Assembly: GCA_002299495.1 (NCBI GenBank)
Contig: DBNZ01000027.1
Span: forward strand, 8,969 to 20,813
Source of the DNA: Methylococcaceae bacterium UBA659
GTDB lineage: Bacteria; Pseudomonadota; Gammaproteobacteria; Methylococcales; Methylomonadaceae
Direction: 5' to 3'
Length of the DNA stretch: 11,845 nucleotides
The notes under the pieces are model-generated. The model saw nothing but the letters and a program-made list of their open reading frames with translations, was not told the DNA's origin and made no database searches. Below are positions 6,186 to 11,845 of the stretch, piece after piece (positions within the stretch are counted from its first letter, which is position 1; the number at the start of each line of letters is the position of its first letter). The position numbers and the translations under genes were made by a program.

Positions 6186-6866
6186 ATGTCGGCAAACTTT
6201 AAACTTTCCTGCGTTTTGTTTGATTTGGATGGCACGTTGGTGGATACGGCGCCGGATTTGCTTGCTTGCTTGAACCGGGCGTTACAAGCCCACCGGCTGG
6301 CGACCCTGGATGAGAAAACGCTCAGGCCGCTGATTTCTTATGGGGCGTCCGCGATGATTAAGGCCAGCCAACCAGTGGCTTTGCCCGACAGCCAACAAGC
6401 CGAGGTTTTAGCCCTGATGCTTGACCTTTACCAACAAAATATCGCCGCACACAGCCAGTTTTTCCAAGGAATGCCGGACGTGCTTGAGATGATAGAAGCG
6501 GCAGGCTTGAAATGGGGCGTGGTCACCAATAAGCGCGAACGCTTTACCCTGCCATTGATGGACGCTATGAATTTGACCCAACGGGCTGCCTGCATCATCA
6601 GCGGCGACACCGCAGGCAAGCCTAAACCGCATCCGGAACCCATGCTGGCGGCGTGCCGGCAAGCGGGGGTGGAGCCTCAAGAATGTGTCTATATCGGCGA
6701 TGCCAGCCATGACATTGTGGCGGGTAAGTCCGTGCAAATGAAGGCCTTGGCCGCGGTGTACGGTTACCTGAAACCGACCGATGACCCGGAGACTTGGGGT
6801 GCCGATGCCTTGATTGCATCGCCAAGCCATTTGTCCGCTTGGATCAGGTCCGCCTTATGCTGTTAA
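6186..6866 (+). CDS. mupP: HAD-superfamily phosphatase, probably MurNAc-6-phosphate phosphatase MupP (annotation alternative: phosphoglycolate phosphatase Gph)
   Basis: A 226-residue HAD hydrolase with a helical cap. Motif I is LFDLDGTLVDT with nucleophile Asp13 and acid Asp15. Motif II is VVTNK at about 112-116, motif III the GKPKPHPEP lysine region at about 144-152, and motif IV IGDASHD with Asp172 and Asp176. Sequence alone fits both phosphoglycolate phosphatase and MupP. The order ubiG-HAD-yciK is that of Pseudomonas, where the HAD protein was shown to be MupP. It dephosphorylates MurNAc-6-phosphate so that AmgK and MurU can recycle it to UDP-MurNAc. nagZ, another recycling gene, lies in the same window. 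The frame could also begin at GTG 6174, overlapping the ubiG stop. The ATG at 6186 places the first motif as in homologues. Confidence 0.85.
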   Translation: MSANFKLSCVLFDLDGTLVDTAPDLLACLNRALQAHRLATLDEKTLRPLISYGASAMIKASQPVALPDSQQAEVLALMLDLYQQNIAAHSQFFQGMPDVLEMIEAAGLKWGVVTNKRERFTLPLMDAMNLTQRAACIISGDTAGKPKPHPEPMLAACRQAGVEPQECVYIGDASHDIVAGKSVQMKALAAVYGYLKPTDDPETWGADALIASPSHLSAWIRSALCC

Positions 6867-7600
6867 CTCATCAAGTTATTTTAGTCACCGGGGCGGGCGG
6901 TGGTTTGGGTGGCATGGCCGCTTTGGCGTTGGCCAAACAGGGCGCCCATATCGTCTTGCTGGACCATGCCATCGCCAAGCTGGAGGCTGTTTATGATGCC
7001 ATCAAAGCCGCCCATGCCCCGGAGCCGGTTATGTATCCGTTCGATTTGGCGGGCGCCAGTGAAGGCGATTATCAGGATTTGGCCCACACCATTGCCGACC
7101 GCTATGGTTCGTTGCAAGGCCTGCTGCATTCGGCGGTGGAGTTCAAGGCGTTTAGCCCGATGGCTATGGTCAGCACCTTGGATTGGGGGCATAGTCTGAA
7201 TGTCAACCTTAATGGCCCGTTTTTGTTGACCCGGGTGTTGTTGCCGGTGCTGCAAAAAAGCCCGCATGCTTCGATTGTGTTCACGTCGGATTCTTATGTG
7301 CGGCAAGCGCCGGCTTATGCGGGCGTCTATGGGGTCAGCAAAATAGCCCTTGAAGGTTATGCCAAAATCCTGGCCGAAGAGCTGGCGTCCGGGCAACGGG
7401 TCAGGGTTAATGTGCTGGTGCCAGGGCCGGTTGATACGCCGTTGCGAAGGCGTGCTTATCCAGCGGAGGACAAGTCCAAGTTATCTAAAATGGAGGATTT
7501 AGCCCCGGCTTACCTTTATCTTTTTGGCGCTCAAAGCGTTGGCGGGACAGGCCAAATTATTGACGCGCGTAGTTTTTCATTGGTAACCAGCGATTATTGA
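6857..7600 (+). CDS. yciK: YciK-like short-chain dehydrogenase/reductase with an altered active site
   Basis: A 247-residue Rossmann-fold SDR of the YciK group; the substrate of YciK is not established. The cofactor loop is TGAGGGLGG (about 11-19). NVNLNG (about 115-120) carries the structural Asn. The catalytic Tyr158 and Lys162 are in YGVSK. The position 13 residues before Tyr158, normally the catalytic Ser, is Asp145 in FTSDSY, and the usual NAG motif reads HSAVEF. The C-terminal part (RRRAYPAEDKSKL, APAYLYLFG, TGQIIDA) closely follows E. coli YciK, which supports the assignment. The ATG at 6857 overlaps the mupP end by 10 bases, so the genes are translationally linked. The frame extends upstream to 6794 only inside mupP. 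Confidence 0.88.
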   Translation: MLLTHQVILVTGAGGGLGGMAALALAKQGAHIVLLDHAIAKLEAVYDAIKAAHAPEPVMYPFDLAGASEGDYQDLAHTIADRYGSLQGLLHSAVEFKAFSPMAMVSTLDWGHSLNVNLNGPFLLTRVLLPVLQKSPHASIVFTSDSYVRQAPAYAGVYGVSKIALEGYAKILAEELASGQRVRVNVLVPGPVDTPLRRRAYPAEDKSKLSKMEDLAPAYLYLFGAQSVGGTGQIIDARSFSLVTSDY

Positions 7601-7602
7601 CT

Positions 7603-8151
7603 ATGACAGAACGAGAAACCCTGACCCTGACCAGAGATGTCGACATCATCACCATTCCCGACGGTGCCGCCGGGATGCTCCGCGAGGGTGAGCGGGTCAC
7701 TTTGCATCAAGCGTTGGGCGATAATTTTACGGTGATCACCGATTACGGACACATGGTGCGGATTGCCGGCGGCGATGCCGATGCCTTGGGTAAAGAATCA
7801 CGCGCCTTGCAGACCTTGGTGACGGAAACCGATGCCGAAGCCATCGAAAAGAACTGCTGGGAGGTGATGAAAACCGTTTACGATCCGGAAATTCCGGTGA
7901 ATATTGTCGACTTGGGCCTGGTTTACCAATGCCGCGTCGAACCGGTGGCGGAGCACCAGCATGATGTCCATATCCAAATGACCTTGACCGCGCCCGGCTG
8001 CGGTATGGGGCCTGTGATCCAAGGCGATGTTGAAAGGGGTGTCCGGGCTTTACCCGGAGTTCATGCCGTTGATGTGGAAGTGGTCTTAGATCCGCCTTGG
8101 TCGCAGGAAATGATGTCGGAAGTTGCCAAGCTGCAATTGGGCTTGTTCTGA
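7603..8151 (+). CDS. sufT: Fe-S cluster assembly/maturation protein SufT (MIP18/DUF59 family)
   Basis: SufT helps mature iron-sulfur proteins, acting as an auxiliary carrier or maturation factor in characterised bacteria. The protein has 182 residues. The N-terminal segment specific to SufT covers VDIITIPDGAAG and ITDYGHMVRIAGGDADALG (to about 63). The MIP18 domain starts near 75: YDPEIPVNIVDLGLVY (93-108), MTLTAPGCGMGPVI with the conserved Cys133, and VVLDPPWSQEMMSEVAKLQLGL at the end. It starts two bases after the yciK stop. A TTG at 7597 overlapping that stop is an alternative start. It is separated from any suf operon in this window, and its company here is ubiquinone and cell-wall recycling genes. 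Confidence 0.92.
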   Translation: MTERETLTLTRDVDIITIPDGAAGMLREGERVTLHQALGDNFTVITDYGHMVRIAGGDADALGKESRALQTLVTETDAEAIEKNCWEVMKTVYDPEIPVNIVDLGLVYQCRVEPVAEHQHDVHIQMTLTAPGCGMGPVIQGDVERGVRALPGVHAVDVEVVLDPPWSQEMMSEVAKLQLGLF

Positions 8152-8179
8152 ATGCCCTGATAAAGCCGGGTGGCGTCAA

Positions 8180-8195
8180 TTCGCCTGTTCGCCTG
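8180..8195 (+). repeat. Short tandem repeat in the sufT to c-di-GMP gene gap
   Basis: TTCGCCTG occurs twice in tandem in the 72-base gap after sufT. It is too short to interpret and could be chance. I found no convincing promoter or terminator in the rest of this gap. Confidence 0.4.
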
Positions 8196-8223
8196 CGGGT
8201 TTGGCTAATATCGTCTAAAATCA

Positions 8224-10050
8224 GTGGACAATATTGATGCCCAACATGCCGCCATGAATTCTACCGCTTTAGGCGAAGAGTTGGTCAAGATCCTAAAATA
8301 TAGGCAATTGACCCCATTCTTCCAGCCCATCGTATCCTTAAGCCAGAAGCGGATAATTGGTTATGAAGCCCTCATCCGTGGCCCCTCCGACAACCCATTG
8401 TGCAGCCCAGGGGCGTTGTTCAGCGTCGCGGAACGCTTTAACCTGCTGGGCCAATTGGAGTTTATTTGCCGTGAACTGTCGATTGCCAAGTATGCGAAAT
8501 TAAAGCTTAAGGCAAAGCTGTTCCTGAATATCAGCCCTTCGTTTTTTTTGCAACCCGATTATAAAAACAACGTGATGCTGAAGTTACTCAAGCAGCATCG
8601 CGTTGACCCGTCACGCATCGTCATTGAGTTGACGGAACACTATCCGAACAACGATTATTCCGTCATGTTTGACGCAGTGCTCCATTATCGCCTGATGGGT
8701 TTCAAAATCGCCATTGATGACCTGGGCTGCGGTTATTCCGGGTTAAGGTTATGGTCAGAACTGTTGCCGGATTATGTCAAAATTGACCGGCATTTCATCA
8801 GTGGCCTGGATAAGGACTTGGTCAAATACAATTTTGTCCGTTCCATCCAAAATATCGCCAATGCCTTGAACTGCGTCATCATTGCCGAAGGCGTGGAGAC
8901 GGAAAGCGAATATAAGGCGGTGACTGACATAGGCATTAACCACGCCCAAGGCTATTATTTTGGCAGGCCTGCGGCGGTGCCGGTGGCGAAATTGGCTCCG
9001 GAGCTGTTTGCAAAAAAACCGGACAGTTATTTTTACGGCCAACTAAGCACCCTGATAGCGGCGGACATCGCCAGGTATATCCCGCCTGTTGCCCCGGGTA
9101 CCAAGGTCAGCGAAGTGATGCGCTTGTTTCAAACGGTGCCGGAGTTGCGTATCTTGCCGCTGGTTGAAAATGGGGTCGCCAATGGCATTGTCTTTCGCGA
9201 ACAATTCTTATGCCAGTTGTTCGCCGGCAGGTACGGAATTGAGCTGCATGGAAAAAAAGCCATTGGCCGGTTTGTGGACAACCCCCCTTTATGCATCGCC
9301 CATAATACGCCGATACAACTCGTGAGCGATTTGTTGATTGCAACCGCGTTGGACCAAGGCGGGGCTTTTATCATCACCCGCGATAACGCCTATGTGGGCG
9401 TGGCCACGGTGTTGGAATTATTGGCTGAAATCACCCGGCAACAAGTCCAGTATGCCCGTTATGCCAATCCTTTGACGCTATTGCCGGGTAGCGTGCCGGT
9501 CAACCATTGCATCGATGAATTATTGACGGCAGCGCGGCCGTTTGTGGTCGGTTATTTTGATCTGGATAATTTCAAGCCGTTTAACGATGTTTATGGTTAC
9601 AATGCCGGCGACAACATCATCAGGTCGGTGGCGGAAATCCTGACCCGATATGTCACCAACGACATAGGCATGGTGGGTCATATTGGCGGTGATGATTTTA
9701 TTGTGGTGTTTTTCAGTACCGACTGGCGGTGCTTATGCGAAAACATTCTGGAGGCATTTGCAGCCACTGTGCCTAGCCATTACCATGAAAAAGACCGGCA
9801 ACAAGGCGGTATTTTTGCCGAAGGCAGGTCAGGGGAAAAGTGTTTTTTCCCCCTGATTAGTTTATCAATCGGCTTGGTTGACACGTCCATGACGGGTCAA
9901 TGCCATTCCCATGTAGAACTTTCGGATTTAGCGGCAGGTGCCAAAAAACAGGCGAAAAAGATGCCGGGCAACAGTTATTTTGTCGATAGGCGGGATCAAG
10001 TGAACGTCCTGTCGTTGAGCAGTCCGACCGGTTTATTCTCAAACATATAA
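8224..10050 (+). CDS. Cyclic-di-GMP signalling protein, EAL-CBS-GGDEF architecture
   Basis: A 608-residue soluble protein with no membrane segment. The EAL phosphodiesterase domain (about 20-260) has every expected catalytic residue: Glu48 in EALIRGP, Asn102 in NISP, Glu135 in ELTE, Asp165-Asp166, Lys186 in VKIDR, Glu222 in AEGVE and Gln242 in QGYYFGRP. The loop-6 motif reads DDLGCGYSG instead of DDFGTGYSS. A tandem CBS pair follows (about 290-405), likely a ligand sensor. The GGDEF cyclase domain (about 435-590) has Asp446 and Asp448 in FDLDNFK, Asn454, Asp463 and the signature GGDDF (488-492), with Asp where Glu is usual. No RxxD inhibitory site precedes it. The start is uncertain: GTG 8224, or ATG 8254, and neither has a good ribosome site. 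nagZ begins 5 bases downstream. Confidence 0.93.
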   Translation: MDNIDAQHAAMNSTALGEELVKILKYRQLTPFFQPIVSLSQKRIIGYEALIRGPSDNPLCSPGALFSVAERFNLLGQLEFICRELSIAKYAKLKLKAKLFLNISPSFFLQPDYKNNVMLKLLKQHRVDPSRIVIELTEHYPNNDYSVMFDAVLHYRLMGFKIAIDDLGCGYSGLRLWSELLPDYVKIDRHFISGLDKDLVKYNFVRSIQNIANALNCVIIAEGVETESEYKAVTDIGINHAQGYYFGRPAAVPVAKLAPELFAKKPDSYFYGQLSTLIAADIARYIPPVAPGTKVSEVMRLFQTVPELRILPLVENGVANGIVFREQFLCQLFAGRYGIELHGKKAIGRFVDNPPLCIAHNTPIQLVSDLLIATALDQGGAFIITRDNAYVGVATVLELLAEITRQQVQYARYANPLTLLPGSVPVNHCIDELLTAARPFVVGYFDLDNFKPFNDVYGYNAGDNIIRSVAEILTRYVTNDIGMVGHIGGDDFIVVFFSTDWRCLCENILEAFAATVPSHYHEKDRQQGGIFAEGRSGEKCFFPLISLSIGLVDTSMTGQCHSHVELSDLAAGAKKQAKKMPGNSYFVDRRDQVNVLSLSSPTGLFSNI

Positions 10051-10055
10051 AAATC

Positions 10056-11075
10056 ATGAACACACCTTTACCTATTGGCCCGGTCATGTTGGATGTGGCG
10101 GGATGGGCTTTGACAGAGGATGAGCGGGAAATGATCAAGCACCCGAATACGGGGGCGGTGATCTTGTTTGCGCGTAACTACCAAGAACCGGGGCAAGTCC
10201 TTGAATTGATCGGCGCCATCCGCAGGGAGCGCAATGGCACCCTGCTGATCGCGGTGGATCAGGAGGGCGGCAGGGTACAGCGGTTCCAAAACGGTTTTAC
10301 CCGTCTGCCACCGGCTGCATTTTATGCCAAGGCACCGGAGCTGGCGGAGTCGGCCGGTTGGTTGATGGCGGCTGAATTGCTGGCTGTGGGCGTCGATTTC
10401 AGTTTTGCACCGGTGCTGGATGTCGATTGCGGTGTGAGTGAAATTATCGCTGACCGCTCTTTCGCCACGGATGCCGCCTTGGTCAGCCAGTTGGCCAGCC
10501 ATTTTCGCAAAGGCATGAAGGCGGCAGGTATGGCTGCCACCGGGAAGCATTTTCCCGGCCACGGCGGGGTCGCCTTAGATTCGCATTTGACGCTGCCCGA
10601 GGATGACCGGGATTTGCAGGCATTGCGTGACAAGGACTTGCAACCCTTCCGGCAATTGATCCACGAAGGCTTGGAAGGCGTCATGCCAGCCCATGTGGTT
10701 TATCCAAACATTGACCCAATGCCGGCCGGCTTTTCGCCGTTTTGGATACAGCAGGTTTTACGCGGCGAATTCGGGTTTGATGGCGCTGTTTTCAGCGATG
10801 ACCTGAGCATGGCGGGAGCGGCCGCGGTTGGGGACTTTAGGGAACGGGCGCGGTTGGCTCAACAAGCCGGTTGCGATATGGTGTTGGTGTGCAACAATCC
10901 CGCCGCTGCTGCCGCCGTGTTAGAAGCGATACCGGTGGCCGAAAGCCCGGTTCGGCAGCGGCGGTTAATGGCCATGCAAGGCCAGGCGACCTACAGCCGG
11001 AAACAACTGATGCAGACGGAGCGGTGGCTGCATTCTGCAAGCCTTATCAATCAGCTGGCAGAAACCCATGCTTGA
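10056..11075 (+). CDS. nagZ: Beta-N-acetylhexosaminidase NagZ
   Basis: NagZ is a cytoplasmic glycoside hydrolase family 3 enzyme. It removes GlcNAc from GlcNAc-anhydroMurNAc-peptides during peptidoglycan recycling, and its products can influence AmpR-controlled beta-lactamase in some species. The protein has 339 residues, close to E. coli NagZ (341). GPVMLDVAGWALTEDE and TGAVILFARN open the TIM barrel. AVDQEGGRVQRF and the KHFPGHG loop (164-170) bind substrate. Asp175 and His177 in DSH form the family's acid/base dyad, and Asp248 in FSDDLSM is the nucleophile. Immediately preceded by the c-di-GMP gene and overlapping the next gene by 8 bases, it is part of one transcription unit. Confidence 0.97.
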   Translation: MNTPLPIGPVMLDVAGWALTEDEREMIKHPNTGAVILFARNYQEPGQVLELIGAIRRERNGTLLIAVDQEGGRVQRFQNGFTRLPPAAFYAKAPELAESAGWLMAAELLAVGVDFSFAPVLDVDCGVSEIIADRSFATDAALVSQLASHFRKGMKAAGMAATGKHFPGHGGVALDSHLTLPEDDRDLQALRDKDLQPFRQLIHEGLEGVMPAHVVYPNIDPMPAGFSPFWIQQVLRGEFGFDGAVFSDDLSMAGAAAVGDFRERARLAQQAGCDMVLVCNNPAAAAAVLEAIPVAESPVRQRRLMAMQGQATYSRKQLMQTERWLHSASLINQLAETHA

Positions 11076-11622
11076 AGAAATCGAACGGGTTCGGTCCGGC
11101 GCTGAATTGCTTTATGGCGAACAGGCCGTAGAAGCGGCTTTAGATACCATGGCCACCGCCATTAACCGGCAATTGCAGGGCGTTAATCTGCTGGTGATTT
11201 GTGCGGTAAACGGCGGTATCGTCGTGGCAGGAAAACTGCTCACCCGTTTAGACATGCCGTTAAATTTGGATTCGATCAACGCCAGCCGGTACCAGAACCA
11301 AACCAACGGCGGTGACGTCGCTTGGCTGGCGGTGCCGGCCACGCCATTGTCGGGCCGGACGGTGCTGATCGTTGATGATGTGCTGGATGCCGGCATCACC
11401 TTAGCAGCCGTCCATAACTATTGTTTGGCGCAGGGGGCGGACTCCGTCTACAGCGCGGTCTTGATCGATAAGATGCTGTCCGTGGCTAAGCCCATAGCGG
11501 CCGATTTTGTCGGTTTGCAAGCCCCTGACCGCTATTTGTTTGGTTATGGTATGGATTACAAAGGTTATTTACGCAATGTGGCGGGCATCTATGCCTGCCA
11601 AGAAACAGGAAAAATGCCATGA
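11068..11622 (+). CDS. hpt: Hypoxanthine-guanine phosphoribosyltransferase
   Basis: This enzyme joins hypoxanthine or guanine to PRPP to give IMP or GMP. The protein has 184 residues. The PRPP-binding signature VLIVDDVLDAGITL sits at about 99-112. The base-contacting Lys135 is in LIDK, followed by ADFVGLQAPDRYLFGYGMDY (145-164), the C-terminal fingerprint of the HPRT family. ICAVNGG (44-50) is the family's PPi-binding loop region. It overlaps nagZ by 8 bases and the next gene by 4, so translation is likely coupled. Its partner downstream makes hypoxanthine, which gives it an obvious substrate source. A general phosphoribosyltransferase of slightly different base preference cannot be excluded. 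Confidence 0.92.
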   Translation: MLEEIERVRSGAELLYGEQAVEAALDTMATAINRQLQGVNLLVICAVNGGIVVAGKLLTRLDMPLNLDSINASRYQNQTNGGDVAWLAVPATPLSGRTVLIVDDVLDAGITLAAVHNYCLAQGADSVYSAVLIDKMLSVAKPIAADFVGLQAPDRYLFGYGMDYKGYLRNVAGIYACQETGKMP

Positions 11623-11845
11623 CGCAGTTGGCTATTATCGGTGGTACCGGCTTGACGCAGCTGAGTAATTTATCCTCGCTCAAGCATGAACGCATCAACA
11701 CCCCTTTCGGGTCGCCGTCGGCCGCATATGTGGTCGGTGAGTTCAATGGCAAGGCCGTGGTTTTCCTCGCCCGTCATGGCAATCCCCATACGCTGGCCCC
11801 GCATGAAATCAATTACCGCGCCAACATTTGGGGATTAAAGCAGCT
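11619..11845 (+). CDS. S-methyl-5'-thioinosine phosphorylase (or MTA phosphorylase), N-terminal part (cut by window edge)
   Basis: The first 75 codons of a purine nucleoside phosphorylase of the MTAP/MTIP family. The phosphate-binding start LAIIGGTGLTQL, the TPFGSPS loop, FLARHGNPHTLAPHE and the substrate-side NYRANIWGLKQ are all visible. The wording is closest to the Pseudomonas enzyme acting on methylthioinosine, which also lies beside nagZ there. It would cleave methylthioinosine to hypoxanthine and 5-methylthioribose-1-phosphate. The ATG at 11619 overlaps the hpt stop as ATGA, with AGGA at 11607-11610, 8 bases upstream. Specificity between methylthioadenosine and methylthioinosine cannot be settled from this fragment. 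Confidence 0.9.
   Translation, partial: MTQLAIIGGTGLTQLSNLSSLKHERINTPFGSPSAAYVVGEFNGKAVVFLARHGNPHTLAPHEINYRANIWGLKQ

Noticed and set aside
6408..7396. Long antisense frames opposite mupP and yciK
   Set aside because: They mirror well-supported genes with clear motifs, have no recognisable domains, and have the high His/Arg/Gln content of antisense shadows.
8152..8223. Promoter for the c-di-GMP gene in the gap after sufT
   Set aside because: TAATAT and TAAAAT boxes exist but no -35-like hexamer lies at 15-19 bases from either.
1..11845. A defence island, CRISPR array, prophage or other undescribed multi-gene system
   Set aside because: Nearly every sizeable frame is a recognisable housekeeping gene in a familiar order, and there are no regularly spaced repeats or phage, toxin or nuclease genes. 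Novelty is limited to intergenic elements and residue-level oddities.

Overview
The window reads as a chromosomal housekeeping region of a gammaproteobacterium. The gene orders aroQ-accB-accC-prmA and ubiG-mupP-yciK, and the nagZ/hpt/mtnP neighbourhood, are all typical of that class. Protein wording would fit a methanotroph-type lineage (Methylococcales), but that is a guess from sequence flavour and nothing here is diagnostic. No rRNA, tRNA, CRISPR array, prophage or intact insertion sequence is visible. There is no gene-free stretch longer than about 300 bases; the largest gaps are about 200 bases.

Left half (about 1-5271), all on the minus strand. In transcription order: aroQ (type II 3-dehydroquinase), accB and accC (biotin carrier protein and biotin carboxylase of acetyl-CoA carboxylase), prmA (ribosomal protein L11 methyltransferase), a doubtful 52-aa ORF, a stand-alone JAMM/M67 metallopeptidase, and the first 367 codons of mutS, which runs off the left edge. 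The gaps between these genes hold the most unusual material. Between accB and accC lies a 92-bp long-hairpin element with imperfect terminal inverted repeats and a 6-bp flanking direct repeat. A degenerate inverted repeat with core GAACGTGTTTYA occurs as two inward-facing pairs, one pair in the prmA-M67 gap and one in the accC-prmA gap. A perfect 16-bp inverted repeat brackets the M67 gene.

Middle (5272-5466). A divergent promoter region separates the aroQ cluster from the plus-strand cluster. A fair sigma70-type promoter can be read toward aroQ.

Right half (5467-11845), all on the plus strand and tightly packed. ubiG (ubiquinone O-methyltransferase) overlaps or abuts a HAD phosphatase best read as mupP (MurNAc-6-phosphate phosphatase). 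Then come a YciK-type short-chain dehydrogenase and sufT (Fe-S maturation). After a 72-base gap comes an EAL-CBS-GGDEF cyclic-di-GMP protein, followed 5 bases later by nagZ (beta-N-acetylglucosaminidase), a hypoxanthine-guanine phosphoribosyltransferase, and the start of an S-methyl-5'-thioinosine phosphorylase that runs off the right edge.

How the genes fit together: accB and accC encode half of acetyl-CoA carboxylase for fatty-acid synthesis. MupP and NagZ are both steps in peptidoglycan recycling. The phosphoribosyltransferase and thioinosine phosphorylase form a consecutive purine-salvage route from methylthioinosine to IMP. I see no convincing new multi-gene system. The best leads are the intergenic repeat and hairpin elements, a non-canonical active site in the YciK-like protein, and the coupling of a c-di-GMP enzyme to nagZ.
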